Assembly (NCBI GenBank): GCA_030530145.1
Contig: JAUMVN010000023.1
Coordinates: 1 to 36,817, forward strand
From: Coriobacteriia bacterium
Lineage (GTDB): Bacteria > Actinomycetota > Coriobacteriia > Coriobacteriales > Atopobiaceae
DNA length: 36,817 nt
Reading direction: 5' to 3'
A model generated the notes under the pieces. It ran no database searches. It had not been told where the DNA came from and saw only the letters and a list, made by a program, of their open reading frames with translations. A program made the position numbers and the translations under genes. Below, one piece after another: positions 7,415 through 15,807 of the stretch; position 1 is the first letter of the stretch, and each line of letters starts with the position of its first letter.

Positions 7415-8130
7415 GCTACGAAGAAGCCTCCGATAAGGTCATCATCGCCCTCGACTGCAGCCGCGAGCGCGCGTTCGAGCTCGCCGACCTTCTTGCCGGC
7501 AAGGCCACCTGGGTCAAGGTCGGCATGACGCTGTTCTACGCCGAGGGCCCGAGCATCGTGGCGGCCATGCGCGAGCGCGGCCTCAAGGTGTTCTTGGACC
7601 TCAAGGTCCACGACATCCCGTTCCAGGTCCAGGGCGCCGTGCGCTCCGCCTCGCTCACCGGCGCGGACATCCTCTCCATCCACGGCCTCGGCAGCTCCGC
7701 GATGGTCGCGGCGGCGCGCAAGGGAGCCGAGGAGGCGGCCGAGCTGCGCGGCGGCGACCGCACGCGCCTCGTGGCCATCTCGGTCCTCACGAGCATGGAC
7801 CAGGCCGCGCTCGAGGAGATCGGCGTCGAGCGCCAGATTGCCGACGAGGTCGCGCGCCTCGCGGGCAACTCCGTGAAGGCGGGCGCCGACGGCATCGTCT
7901 GCTCCCCGCAGGAGGCCTCGGCCATGCGCGAGCTCCTCGGGCCGGACGCCTGGATCGTCACCCCCGGTGTGCGCCCCGCGGGCGCCGAGATCGGCGACCA
8001 GAAGCGCATCGCCACCCCGGCGGCCGCCATCGCCGCCGGCGCGTCCAAGCTCGTGATCGGCCGCCCGATCACCGGCGCCGACGACCCCGTGGCCGCCTTC
8101 GACGCCATCTGCGCCGAGCTCATGGCATAA
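7408..8130 (+). CDS. pyrF: Orotidine-5'-phosphate decarboxylase
   Basis: It decarboxylates OMP to UMP, the last step of the pathway. At 240 residues it is the short form. The catalytic Lys-Asp charge network is visible in FLDLKVHDIPFQV, and the phosphate-binding end in VTPGVRP and LVIGRPITGA. The ATG at 7408 overlaps the pyrD stop by seven bases. It is the last gene of the operon: a perfect 12-bp terminator follows. pyrE, which supplies its substrate, is not in this window. The order pyrF - mIHF - gmk - rpoZ is a known actinobacterial arrangement, although here the terminator splits it into two transcripts. Confidence 0.96.
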   Translation: MLSYEEASDKVIIALDCSRERAFELADLLAGKATWVKVGMTLFYAEGPSIVAAMRERGLKVFLDLKVHDIPFQVQGAVRSASLTGADILSIHGLGSSAMVAAARKGAEEAAELRGGDRTRLVAISVLTSMDQAALEEIGVERQIADEVARLAGNSVKAGADGIVCSPQEASAMRELLGPDAWIVTPGVRPAGAEIGDQKRIATPAAAIAAGASKLVIGRPITGADDPVAAFDAICAELMA

Positions 8131-8159
8131 GCGCGCGGAGCCCCCGTCCCTGCGGATTC

Positions 8160-8205
8160 GCGCCGCTCAGCAGCCCTGTTCTGGGCCGCTGAGCGGCGCT
8201 TTTTC
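8160..8205 (+). terminator. Rho-independent terminator of the pyr operon
   Basis: GCGCCGCTCAGC (8160-8171) and GCTGAGCGGCGC (8188-8199) are a perfect 12-bp stem, followed by a T-run from 8200. It lies 30 bases after the pyrF stop. Confidence 0.95.
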
Positions 8206-8278
8206 TTATCTTTTGGTTGAGTTTTCGCCCACTTGTGAAAAAGATATAGCCGTTTAACTGCGGATTCTTTATTTCTTA

Positions 8279-8307
8279 TTGCAATTGGGCAGGTAAATGG
8301 GCATAGT
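8279..8307 (+). promoter_or_regulatory. Putative promoter of mIHF-gmk-rpoZ
   Basis: A -35 box TTGCAA (8279-8284) and a -10-like CATAGT (8302-8307) are 17 bases apart in an AT-rich stretch (8206-8310) that stands out in this genome. The leader then contains a small hairpin, AGCCG 8342-8346 with CGGCT 8352-8356, before the GGAGG site at 8378. Confidence 0.55.
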
Positions 8308-8387
8308 AATGCACGGCAAGTCCAGCCGGCACCACCTCTTTAGCCGGAAGACGGCTGTTTGTTATACGCACATGTTTGGAGGACACA

Positions 8388-8696
8388 ATGGCTCTACCCC
8401 AGCTTTCGCCCGAGCAGCGCAAGGCCGCCCTCGAGAAGGCCGCCCAGGCTCGCCACGAGCGCGCTGAGCTCCGTGAGAAGATCAAGTCCGGCAAGGTCAC
8501 CCTCGCCGAGGTCCTGGATTCCGACGACCCCATCGCCAACCGCATGAAGGTCTCCGCCCTCATCGAGTCTCTCCCGGGCTACGGCAAGGCCAAGGCCGCC
8601 AAGATCATGGACGAGCTGGGCATCTCCGCCACCCGTCGCGTCAAGGGCCTGGGCGCTCGTCAGCGCGAGCAGCTCATCGAGGCGCTCTCCAAGTAA
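8388..8696 (+). CDS. mihF: Integration host factor, actinobacterial type (mIHF)
   Basis: This 102-residue nucleoid-associated DNA-binding protein is unrelated in fold to the HU/IHF of proteobacteria. It has an N-terminal helix (ALPQLSPEQRKAALEKA), a basic middle and the helix-two-turn-helix-like DNA-binding end with SLPGYGKAKAAKIMDELGI and RRVKGLGARQREQLI, which matches mycobacterial mIHF. The ATG at 8388 follows GGAGG by five bases; an in-frame TTG at 8376 precedes that site and is rejected. Its place before gmk and rpoZ is a conserved actinobacterial neighbourhood. The relatively AT-rich upstream region fits a strongly expressed nucleoid protein gene. Confidence 0.95.
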   Translation: MALPQLSPEQRKAALEKAAQARHERAELREKIKSGKVTLAEVLDSDDPIANRMKVSALIESLPGYGKAKAAKIMDELGISATRRVKGLGARQREQLIEALSK

Positions 8697-8697
8697 A

Positions 8698-9276
8698 TTG
8701 ACGAGGACACCGCATCTTTTCGTCGTGTCCGGACCGTCAGGCGTAGGCAAGGGCACGCTGGTCGCAGAGTTGCGCCGGCGTGTCCCTTCCCTAGGCCTGA
8801 CGGTTTCTGCGACGACGAGAAGCCCCCGAGAAGGGGAGAAGGACGGCGTCTCTTACTACTTCCTCAGCGAGGAGGAGTTCGGGCGCCGTGTGGAGGCCGG
8901 CGAGTTCCTTGAGTGGGCGAACGTCCACGGGCACCGCTACGGCACGCTCCACAGCGAGGTCGACCGCCTGTTCGCCGAGGGCCGCTCCGTCGTGCTCGAG
9001 ATCGACGTGCAGGGCGGGCTCAACGTCCGCCGTGTCCGGCCGGACACCGTGCTCGTCTTCATCGAGCCGCCCTCTGCCGAGGAGCTCGAGCGCAGGCTCC
9101 GCGGCCGCGGGACCGAGGACGAGCAGACCATCCGCCTGAGGCTCTCCAACGCCGCCTCGGAGCTCGAGGCGGCCGCCTCCTACGACGTGAGGGTCGTCAA
9201 CGACGACCTCGACCGCGCGGTCGGCGAGCTCGCCGACCTGATCGATTCATACGAGACGAAGGAAAGGTCTCTTTAG
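8698..9276 (+). CDS. gmk: Guanylate kinase
   Basis: It phosphorylates GMP to GDP with ATP in purine nucleotide supply. The 192 residues contain the P-loop GPSGVGKGT (from residue 12), the GMP-binding SATTRSPREGEKDGVSYYF, and LEIDVQGG. The only start that leaves the P-loop strand intact is TTG at 8698, two bases after the mIHF stop; a clear Shine-Dalgarno sequence is lacking, so translation is probably coupled to mIHF. rpoZ starts immediately after its stop codon. Confidence 0.95.
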   Translation: MTRTPHLFVVSGPSGVGKGTLVAELRRRVPSLGLTVSATTRSPREGEKDGVSYYFLSEEEFGRRVEAGEFLEWANVHGHRYGTLHSEVDRLFAEGRSVVLEIDVQGGLNVRRVRPDTVLVFIEPPSAEELERRLRGRGTEDEQTIRLRLSNAASELEAAASYDVRVVNDDLDRAVGELADLIDSYETKERSL

Positions 9277-9561
9277 ATGTCCGTTACCAAGCCCAGCATC
9301 GACACCCTCCTCGAGAAGACCGAGCACAACCCGTTTCTTCTCTGCTCCATCGCGTCCAAGCGCGCCTGCGACATCAACAACATGATCCGCGGCCAGCACC
9401 TGCGCGTCGCCGCTATCCAGGACTTCGACGACATCACCACCGTCGTCTCCGGCAAGGACACCGTGTCCATCGCCATGGAGGAGATCGAGTCCGGTACCCT
9501 GGGCTTCGTCAAGGAGGAGTTTGACGAGGACATCAAGGGCGCCAACACCATCGCCCTCTAA
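9277..9561 (+). CDS. rpoZ: RNA polymerase omega subunit
   Basis: The 94-residue protein assists folding and assembly of the beta' subunit of RNA polymerase. The conserved core reads LLCSIASKRACDINNMIRG, the usual omega signature of a helix around an Ala/Arg-Ala motif followed by I-N. It also has the C-terminal EEIESGTLGF segment. The ATG immediately follows the gmk stop, with GGAAAGG upstream. gmk-rpoZ adjacency is conserved across many bacterial phyla. In most actinobacteria coaBC comes next, but here thiI follows after three bases. Confidence 0.93.
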   Translation: MSVTKPSIDTLLEKTEHNPFLLCSIASKRACDINNMIRGQHLRVAAIQDFDDITTVVSGKDTVSIAMEEIESGTLGFVKEEFDEDIKGANTIAL

Positions 9562-9564
9562 GCC

Positions 9565-10812
9565 ATGACCGAGAGACTCTGCCTCGTCCACTACCACGAG
9601 ATCGGCCTCAAGGGCAAGAACCGCTCGACCTTCGAGAACCAGCTCGTCACGAACCTCCACCGCGCGCTCAAGGGCTTCGAGGTGCGCGATATCCAGCGCA
9701 TCTCGGGCTACGTGGTCGTCGAGTCAGCCGACCGCGAGGCCTCCGAGGAGATGGCCGGCGCCATCAGGCGCGTGCCCGGCGTGGCGCGCGTCTCGCTCGC
9801 GTACAAGTGCGGCCTCGACGAGTCCGAGTTCACCGCTGCCGCGGTGCGCGCCCTCGGGGAGGCCGGCGAGTTCCACAGCTTCAAGGTCCATGCCCGCCGC
9901 AGCTCGACCACCTATGAGCGCCATACCCTCGAGATGAACCAGCTCGTGGGCTCCGTTCTCTGCGAGGCGTTCCCCGACAAGAAGGTCGACGTCCACAACC
10001 CCGACGTGACCGTCGTCGTGCATGTGGTCCAAGGCTCCACCTACGTGTACGCCGCGAGCGCCCCGGGCGTGGGCGGCCTTCCCGTCGGGACCGCCGGCAA
10101 GGTCATGACGCTGCTCTCGAGCGGCTTCGACTCGCCGGTCGCCACGTGGATGGTGGGCCGCCGCGGCGCCATCTGCGTGCCGATCCACTTCTCAGGCCGG
10201 CCCCAGACCTCGGATACGAGCGAATGGCTGTGCCAGGACATCGTCGAGGCCCTTGCCCCCTCGGGCGTCGTCGGGCGTCTTTATGTCTGCCCCATCGGAG
10301 ACAAGCAGCGCGAGATCTCTCTCGCCGTGCCCCAGAGCCTTCGCATCATCATGTACCGGCGGCTCATGTTCCAGGTCGCGGAGCGCGTCGCGGCGCTCGA
10401 GGGCGCCAAGGCGCTCGTGACCGGCGAGTCGCTCGGGCAGGTGGCGTCGCAGACGCTCGAGAACATCTGGGCCGTCGACGAGGCGGTGGGCATCCCGGTG
10501 CTCCGCCCCCTCATCGGCTCCGACAAGCAGGAGATCATCAAGCGCGCGCAGGAGATAGGCACCTACGACATCTCCTGCCAGACGGCTCCCGACTGCTGCA
10601 CGCTCTTCATGCCGCGCCGTCCGGAGACACATGCCCGCATCGAGCAGGTGCACGAGGCGTGGGACAGCTTCGACCACGAGGCGATGCTCGAGGAGCTCGT
10701 CGACCAGATCGAGTACCGCGACTTCTCGCAGTGCCCGAGCTATCACGCCCCCAAGGGCAGGCTGCGCGCCCACCATGCGGAGCTCGGCCCGGCGCCCGAG
10801 AAGGCCCAGTAG
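9565..10812 (+). CDS. thiI: tRNA 4-thiouridine synthetase ThiI
   Basis: It adenylates and sulfurates U8 of tRNA and may also feed sulfur to thiamine synthesis. The 415 residues contain an N-terminal ferredoxin-like and THUMP region (HYHEIGLKGKNRSTFE near the start). The PP-loop ATP-pyrophosphatase domain carries a variant signature SSGFDSP in place of the usual SGGIDSP. There is a Cys-rich DCCTLFMPRRPETH near residue 345. There is no C-terminal rhodanese domain, as in most Gram-positive ThiI, so sulfur must come from a separate donor. It starts three bases after rpoZ and probably shares its transcript. A hairpin terminator follows. Confidence 0.94.
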   Translation: MTERLCLVHYHEIGLKGKNRSTFENQLVTNLHRALKGFEVRDIQRISGYVVVESADREASEEMAGAIRRVPGVARVSLAYKCGLDESEFTAAAVRALGEAGEFHSFKVHARRSSTTYERHTLEMNQLVGSVLCEAFPDKKVDVHNPDVTVVVHVVQGSTYVYAASAPGVGGLPVGTAGKVMTLLSSGFDSPVATWMVGRRGAICVPIHFSGRPQTSDTSEWLCQDIVEALAPSGVVGRLYVCPIGDKQREISLAVPQSLRIIMYRRLMFQVAERVAALEGAKALVTGESLGQVASQTLENIWAVDEAVGIPVLRPLIGSDKQEIIKRAQEIGTYDISCQTAPDCCTLFMPRRPETHARIEQVHEAWDSFDHEAMLEELVDQIEYRDFSQCPSYHAPKGRLRAHHAELGPAPEKAQ

Positions 10813-10847
10813 GCGTCGGTCTCGCGGCATCCGATCGTCGGCGTCCG

Positions 10848-10888
10848 AGGCGCCCGTCCCCATTATGGAGACGGGCGCCTCTTGTGTT
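10848..10888 (+). terminator. Terminator after thiI
   Basis: AGGCGCCCGTC (10848-10858) and GACGGGCGCCT (10870-10880) form a perfect 11-bp stem followed by CTTGTGTT. The T-tail is weak, which is common in this high-GC DNA. Confidence 0.8.
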
Positions 10889-11137
10889 CCGCGAGCGGGC
10901 GGGCAGGGGCGCCGAACGGCTTAAGTGCGTCCTTCTCCATCCCGCTCGTTGTTCTTTGCGTCGCGTCGCCGGCGCCCGTTCTCCGGCGTTGCGCCCCGCC
11001 CTGCCTGGGGTTTATTCGGGCAGCGTCTCCTTCGCGTCGGCAAAGCGTCGGCATTCCGTCGGCTTAGGATTGTGATCTGCGCCCGGAGGCGCCTCTCGGG
11101 GCTCAGATGCCCGATGATGTGCCGGGGGTGGTTGCTC
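10889..11137 (+). other. Gene-free stretch between thiI and comEA
   Basis: Together with the thiI terminator this leaves 325 bases without a gene I can support. Open frames continue upstream of comEA to 10925, but their translation is Arg-rich with no likeness to a protein. A possible -10 box, TAGGAT (11065-11070), has no matching -35 box. The stretch probably holds the comEA promoter and leader. Confidence 0.4.
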
Positions 11138-11818
11138 ATGGCTCAGGTCGCGAAGAAGGGGGCCCTCGTGCGGGCCCGGAGGCTGGCCCGGCGCTACGGG
11201 GTCACGGGGAGGGCCGTCGGCGCGGGCGTGCTCTGCGTCGCCGCGGTCGCGCTGGCCGTCCTCGGGATCGTCCTGGGCGGCTCTGCGTCGGGCGTTGAGC
11301 TCGAGCGCGGGGGCGAGGCCGTCGAGGCGTCGGTCGGGACGGAGTCCGGGTCGGGCCCTGCCGCGCCCGAGGAGAAGACGATCTGGGTGCATGTCGACGG
11401 GGCGGTCGCGGTGCCAGGGGTGTATCGCATCCCCGAGGGCGCGCGCGTGAACGACGCCGTGACGGCGGCGGGAGGTCTTTCCGAAGGGGCTGACACCTCT
11501 ACCGTCAACCTGGCGTCGGTGGTCGCGGACGGCTCGAAAGTGCATATCCCCACAGGCGAGGAGCTCCAGGCGAGCGCCGCGGGCGACTCCGGGAACGGCT
11601 CGCAGAAGGTCTCTACGACGGGCGGCGGCCTCGTGAACATCAACCCGGCGACGAGCGAGGAGCTCCAGACGCTCTCGGGCGTGGGGGAGGCGACGGCCGC
11701 GGCCATCATCGAGGACCGCGAGAGCAACGGGCTCTTCTCGTCGCCCGAGGACCTGATGCGCGTCTCCGGCATCGGCGAGAAGAAATTCGCGAAGATCCGC
11801 GAGCATATCTGTGTCTAG
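11138..11818 (+). CDS. comEA: ComEA, membrane-anchored DNA receptor for uptake
   Basis: It is a DNA-binding protein on the outer face of the membrane that captures double-stranded DNA for natural transformation. The 226 residues begin with a basic cytoplasmic start and one membrane helix (about residues 28-47, VGAGVLCVAAVALAVLGIVL). A SLBB-like domain follows (IWVHVDGAVAVPGVYRIPEGA). The C-terminus has paired helix-hairpin-helix motifs (VNINPATSEELQTLSGVGEA and LMRVSGIGEKKFAKI). The start is ATG 11138 with GGGGGTG upstream; longer in-frame starts add only a low-complexity extension. comEC overlaps its last eight bases. Confidence 0.93.
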   Translation: MAQVAKKGALVRARRLARRYGVTGRAVGAGVLCVAAVALAVLGIVLGGSASGVELERGGEAVEASVGTESGSGPAAPEEKTIWVHVDGAVAVPGVYRIPEGARVNDAVTAAGGLSEGADTSTVNLASVVADGSKVHIPTGEELQASAAGDSGNGSQKVSTTGGGLVNINPATSEELQTLSGVGEATAAAIIEDRESNGLFSSPEDLMRVSGIGEKKFAKIREHICV

Positions 11819-14186
11819 GCAGGTCCCGCTGCCGTCGCGCCCGGCCATCCCGGTCGCTTTCTTCGCCATGGTCGCCGCGGTCGCGTCCATCAGGGCCTGC
11901 CTCTGGTGGCGGTGGCGTATAACGGACGCCTGGCCCGCGGCGGTCTTGACGCTCATGGGCGCATGCGCACTCGCGGCGCCGCGCCTCTGGGGGAGGGCTG
12001 CCCGTACCGGCCCGGCGGCCGTGCTTCTTGTCCTGTCGCTCGGCTTTGCCAGCGGCTCGCTCTGCTCTGGACGCGTGGGCGCCTGCGCCGACGACCTCGC
12101 GTCGAGCGCGGTCTCGGGATGGGAGTTCGAGATCGAGAACGACATGACCCTGAGCGGCGGGTCCTGGCGCGGGCGCGCGATCGCGGCGCGCGAAGGGTCG
12201 GTCGGCGGTTCGGTCTGGCTCGTCGCGCCCGAGGAGCTTTGCCGGGGGTCGGTCATAGCGGGCGTGGGCCGCTTCAAGCCCGACGGGGACGACCGCTGGG
12301 GCCGGGCTTCGTACTCCCAAGGGGTCTGCGGGACGGTCACCCTGGCGCGGGTCGCCTCCGCGCATGAGGCCTCGGGCGTCGCCGGGGCCGTTCTCGCCTT
12401 CCGCCGCTCCCTGGTGGAATCGCTTTGCCCGAGCGGGGCCGAGACGCCCGCCGGCGCGGTGCTGGCGGGGCTTGTGTGCGGGTCGACGGTCGGGATTAAA
12501 GCGCTCGGGCTCGACGACGCCTTCGCGGCTTGCGGCGCTTCTCACCTGATCGCGGTCTCGGGCAGCCACCTGAGCGTCGTGTCGGCGCTGCTCGCGGGGC
12601 TCCTCGGCCGCGTCAGGGGCCGCCGGGGCGGTAAGCTGGCGCTCCATGTGCTGGCCACCGGCTTGTTCGTCGTCCTGTGCGGAGGCTCGCCCTCCGCCGT
12701 GAGGAGTTGGGTCATGGCCGTCGCCGCGGCGGGCGCCGGGCTGGCGGGGCGCAGGGGGCACGCCCTCTCGAGCGTCTCGGTGACGGCCCTCTCTATGGCG
12801 CTCGCCCAGCCGGAGATCTGCGGGCAGCTCGGGTATCTCCTCTCGGTCTCGTGCGTGTGCGGCATCGGCCTCTTCGGCGGCTATGCCAAGCACGTCGCGA
12901 CCGTTGTGCTCGGGGCTCCCGTCACCCCACGCTGGGCTCCTGGGCGCCTGGGGAGGGCCATCGCCTTTTGCCGTCGGTATGTGGTCGAGAGCGTGGCCCT
13001 GGGGGCCGTGTGCCAGCTCGTCTCGCTTCCCGTCGCCGTGCCGGCCTTCGGGAAGCTGTCCGTGATCGGTCTTGCGGCGCAGGTGCCGCTCTCCGCGCTG
13101 TTCGCGCCCGCGCTCGCCTCGGGCCTCGTGTTCATCGCGCTGCGGGGGGTCCCTCTTCTGGGCGACGCCGCCCGGTCGTGCGCTTTCCTAGCGGCAAGCT
13201 CCCTCGCGCGGCTCGTGGGCTTCTTCTCTTCGGCGCCTATCTGCAGCGTGGCCGTCGAGGCGGGCGAGGGCGAGCTCTGGGCGGCGCTCGTCGCACTCGC
13301 AGCCCTGCTCCTCCTCGCCTGGCCGCGCGTGACCAGGGCAGGCTGCGCGGCCGCGGCCGCGTGCGCCGCCGCCGTCTGCGCCGCCTACCTCGCGCGTTGG
13401 CGCTGGTTCTCGCCGCCGCGCATCTGCGTCATGGACGTCGGGCAGGCCGACGCGGTCCTTCTCGCCGACGGGGGCTCGACGCTCCTGGTGGATGCCGGGG
13501 TCGACGGGGGGGTCGCGTCCGCGCTCGCCCGCAACCATGTGTATCATCTGGACGCTATCCTGCTCACGCATCTGGACGAGGACCATGTGGGCGGCCTCGA
13601 CGACCTCGTGGGCGTGGCGGACGTCGGCGCCGTCTATGTTGCGCAGGGGGTCGCCGAGGCGATGGACGATCGCCTCCGCGCCTGCGTCGAGCGGCTGAGC
13701 GGGGGCGCGCCGAGGGAGGTCTCCTACGGCGACGTGCTGCGCGTCGGGGGATACGACGCCCGGGTCGTGTGGCCGAGGGAAGCGGTGGACGGCGACGGGA
13801 ACGAGGACTCGGTCATGCTGAGCGTCACCTACGGGCGCGACGGGCGAAGCTTGTCGGCCCTTCTCACCGGGGACGCCGAGAAGGACGAGCTCGCCCGCGT
13901 CATCGAGGCGGGCGACGTCGGGGACGTCGACTTCCTCAAGGTCGGCCACCACGGCTCTGCGGCCTCCATCGAGCCCGGTGAGGCCGCCTTGCTCTCGGCC
14001 GAGGTCGCGGCCGCGAGCGCGGGCGAGGGCAACCGCTACGGCCACCCGAGGCAAGAGTGCGTCGACGCCCTGGAATCGAGCGGCTCGCTCTTTCTGTGCA
14101 CCAAGGACGTCGGCGACGTCACCGTGAGCCCGGGGAAGGCGGGACCGAGCGTCTCCTGCTCGAAGGGCACGGTCTCGATCGAGTAG
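11811..14186 (+). CDS. comEC: ComEC/Rec2 DNA uptake channel
   Basis: The 791-residue polytopic membrane protein carries single-stranded DNA into the cytoplasm. It has an N-terminal DUF4131-like region with hydrophobic helices. The Competence domain contains SHLIAVSGSHLSVVSALLAG and a run of membrane segments. The C-terminal metallo-beta-lactamase domain (about residues 540-790) includes CVMDVGQADAVLLADGG, THLDEDHVGG near residue 585 and FLKVGHHGS, all needed for a nuclease-like site. The start is GTG 11811 within comEA, so translation is coupled. With comEA it gives the core of an uptake machine; pilus genes (comG) are not in the window. Confidence 0.94.
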   Translation: MSRQVPLPSRPAIPVAFFAMVAAVASIRACLWWRWRITDAWPAAVLTLMGACALAAPRLWGRAARTGPAAVLLVLSLGFASGSLCSGRVGACADDLASSAVSGWEFEIENDMTLSGGSWRGRAIAAREGSVGGSVWLVAPEELCRGSVIAGVGRFKPDGDDRWGRASYSQGVCGTVTLARVASAHEASGVAGAVLAFRRSLVESLCPSGAETPAGAVLAGLVCGSTVGIKALGLDDAFAACGASHLIAVSGSHLSVVSALLAGLLGRVRGRRGGKLALHVLATGLFVVLCGGSPSAVRSWVMAVAAAGAGLAGRRGHALSSVSVTALSMALAQPEICGQLGYLLSVSCVCGIGLFGGYAKHVATVVLGAPVTPRWAPGRLGRAIAFCRRYVVESVALGAVCQLVSLPVAVPAFGKLSVIGLAAQVPLSALFAPALASGLVFIALRGVPLLGDAARSCAFLAASSLARLVGFFSSAPICSVAVEAGEGELWAALVALAALLLLAWPRVTRAGCAAAAACAAAVCAAYLARWRWFSPPRICVMDVGQADAVLLADGGSTLLVDAGVDGGVASALARNHVYHLDAILLTHLDEDHVGGLDDLVGVADVGAVYVAQGVAEAMDDRLRACVERLSGGAPREVSYGDVLRVGGYDARVVWPREAVDGDGNEDSVMLSVTYGRDGRSLSALLTGDAEKDELARVIEAGDVGDVDFLKVGHHGSAASIEPGEAALLSAEVAAASAGEGNRYGHPRQECVDALESSGSLFLCTKDVGDVTVSPGKAGPSVSCSKGTVSIE

Positions 14187-14253
14187 CCGTCTCGGCAAGG
14201 ACCGCGCAAGACGCCCTCTGCCGGGGCGGCGCCTCCCGCGCGGGGACTAGCGC

Positions 14254-14259
14254 TATGAT
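14254..14259 (+). promoter_or_regulatory. Possible -10 box for holA
   Basis: TATGAT (14254-14259) lies 26 bases ahead of the holA start between comEC and holA. No good -35 box is visible at 17 bases, so this is tentative. Confidence 0.35.
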
Positions 14260-14284
14260 GTGTCGACGAAGAAAGGAACGACAC

Positions 14285-15250
14285 ATGGCAGCGACTCCCC
14301 AACTCCTCTGCGCATATCTCGCCGTCGGCCCCGACGAGCTCAAGAGAAAAGAGACCGTGGCGCGTCTCAAGGCCCGCGCGGCGGGGCCGTTCGAGGCATT
14401 CAACCTCGAGGAGATCGAGGCGGGCCCCGACCTCGAGCCGCTGCAGCTCACGACATCGCTGAACACCCTTCCCATGGGCGCGGACTGCAGGATCGTCGTC
14501 GTCCACGACGCGGACAAGCTCCCCAAGCCGGTGTCCGAGGCCATCGTCTCGTACCTGGCGAACCCCAACCCCGCCTGCACGCTCTGCCTCACGGCGACGA
14601 CCCTCGCCAAGTCGACGCGCCTGTACAAGGCGGTCGCGAAGGTCGGTCCCAAGGCGATCATCGACTGCTCCGCGAAGAAGGGCCGCGACCTCGTCCCCTA
14701 TATCCAGAAGCTCGCGCGCGCGCATAACCTCGCGATCTCGAGCGACGCCGCGAGCGAGCTGGCGGCCCGCGTGGGGGAGTCGTCGACGATGCTCGATACC
14801 CAGCTGGCGAGCCTCTCGGCCCTCCTGGGGGGCGGCGGCAACGTCGACCGCGGCTTCGTCGAGAAGAACGTCGCGCGCATCGCCGAGGTCAAGCCCTGGG
14901 AGTTCCTCGACCGCCTCTGCCAGCGCGACCTCGTCCGCAGCCTTCAGCTCCTGCGCCTCCTTGAGGGCAACTCCGCCATCGGGCTCGTCTCGCTCGTGAC
15001 CGGTCGCGTCCGCGAGCTCATCTGCGCGCAGAGCCTGTGCGCCCGCGGGGAGTCCGGGCGCATCTCCGCGGAGCTCAAGAAGCAGGATTGGCAGACACGC
15101 AACTACGCTCGATGGGCCGGCAATTTCCGCGCAGGCGAGCTCGAGCATCTGCTCGCCGCCTGCGCCGAGGCCGACTCCGCCCTCAAGTCCGGCGCCGACG
15201 AGTCCGCGACCCTCACGGGACTCGTGACACGTATGTGCGGCGCTGCTTAG
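14285..15250 (+). CDS. holA: DNA polymerase III delta subunit (clamp loader)
   Basis: The delta subunit opens the beta clamp within the clamp loader. The 321 residues show the N-terminal fold (LLCAYLAVGPDELKRKETVARL), the helical clamp-contacting region after SLNTLPMG, VVVHDADKLPK, and the C-terminal collar helices (EVKPWEFLDRLCQRD). It has no Walker A, as expected for delta. The ATG at 14285 is preceded by GAAAGGA; the frame is open upstream but only into the end of comEC. The comEC-holA order is widespread, and holA followed by rpsT on the opposite strand is also common. Confidence 0.92.
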   Translation: MAATPQLLCAYLAVGPDELKRKETVARLKARAAGPFEAFNLEEIEAGPDLEPLQLTTSLNTLPMGADCRIVVVHDADKLPKPVSEAIVSYLANPNPACTLCLTATTLAKSTRLYKAVAKVGPKAIIDCSAKKGRDLVPYIQKLARAHNLAISSDAASELAARVGESSTMLDTQLASLSALLGGGGNVDRGFVEKNVARIAEVKPWEFLDRLCQRDLVRSLQLLRLLEGNSAIGLVSLVTGRVRELICAQSLCARGESGRISAELKKQDWQTRNYARWAGNFRAGELEHLLAACAEADSALKSGADESATLTGLVTRMCGAA

Positions 15251-15251
15251 G

Positions 15252-15397
15252 CTTCTTTTTCTCCCCGGGCCGCCGCCGCGCCCTGTTTTGGGAATAGTTC
15301 CGCATGAGCCGAAGGCGACTTAATGTCGCCTTCGTGCGAAGAGGACTGTCCGTATTCCCAAAACAGGGCGCGGCGGCGGCCCGGGGAGAAAAAGAAG
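15252..15397. repeat. 45-bp perfect inverted repeat with an inner hairpin
   Basis: Positions 15252-15296 and 15353-15397 are exact reverse complements over 45 bases. Both arms run from CTTCTTTTTCTCCCC to CTGTTTTGGGAATA. The 56-base centre holds its own perfect 10-bp hairpin (CGAAGGCGAC 15310-15319 with GTCGCCTTCG 15325-15334, loop TTAAT). The element begins two bases after the holA stop, and its right end forms the U-tail of the rpsT terminator. It may be a bidirectional terminator or a MITE-like palindromic element. I see no coding capacity and no target-site duplication. Confidence 0.9.
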
Positions 15398-15428
15398 TCC
15401 CCCTCGGACAGCACTCCGAGGGGGACTT
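15389..15428 (-). terminator. Rho-independent terminator of rpsT
   Basis: AAGTCCCCCTCGGA (15395-15408) and TCCGAGGGGGACTT (15415-15428) form a perfect 14-bp stem with a six-base loop. On the minus strand it is followed by CTTTTTCT. It lies 23 bases beyond the rpsT stop. Confidence 0.95.
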
Positions 15429-15451
15429 AAGCATGCGATATGTCGCGGAAG

Positions 15452-15715
15452 CTACTTGATGGTGTTGACGAGCTTCTGGACGCCGGACTTGCGCTGGGCG
15501 GCCTGGTTCTTGTGGATGATGCCCTTGGAAGCGGCCTTGTCCAGGAGACGGCCGGCCTTGTTGGCGGCGACCTGAGCGGTCTCGACGTCATTGGCCTCGA
15601 CGGCGGTGCGGACGGCCTTGACGGCGGTCTTCAGCTCAGAGCGGACTGCGCGGTTGCGGACGCGAGCCTTCTCGGCGGTGATGATGCGCTTCTTCTGCGA
15701 CTTGATGTTAGCCAC
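15452..15715 (-). CDS. rpsT: 30S ribosomal protein S20
   Basis: This is the 87-residue, Lys/Arg/Ala-rich helical protein that binds the 5' domain of 16S rRNA. The N-terminus [20 protein letters not shown] and the C-terminal [14 protein letters not shown] are family hallmarks, and the length is standard. The start on the minus strand is GTG (15713-15715) with GAAAGGAA in front. It is monocistronic: its own terminator follows and lepA diverges from it upstream. Confidence 0.97.
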   Translation of the reverse strand: MANIKSQKKRIITAEKARVRNRAVRSELKTAVKAVRTAVEANDVETAQVAANKAGRLLDKAASKGIIHKNQAAQRKSGVQKLVNTIK

Positions 15716-15807
15716 GTGCGGTTCCTTTCGATTACAAATACATGAGCCCTCTTTTGGAACCGATTGTGGGGTTTGTCGGCTCCTGACACGGCGAGGTCAA
15801 CTTCGCG

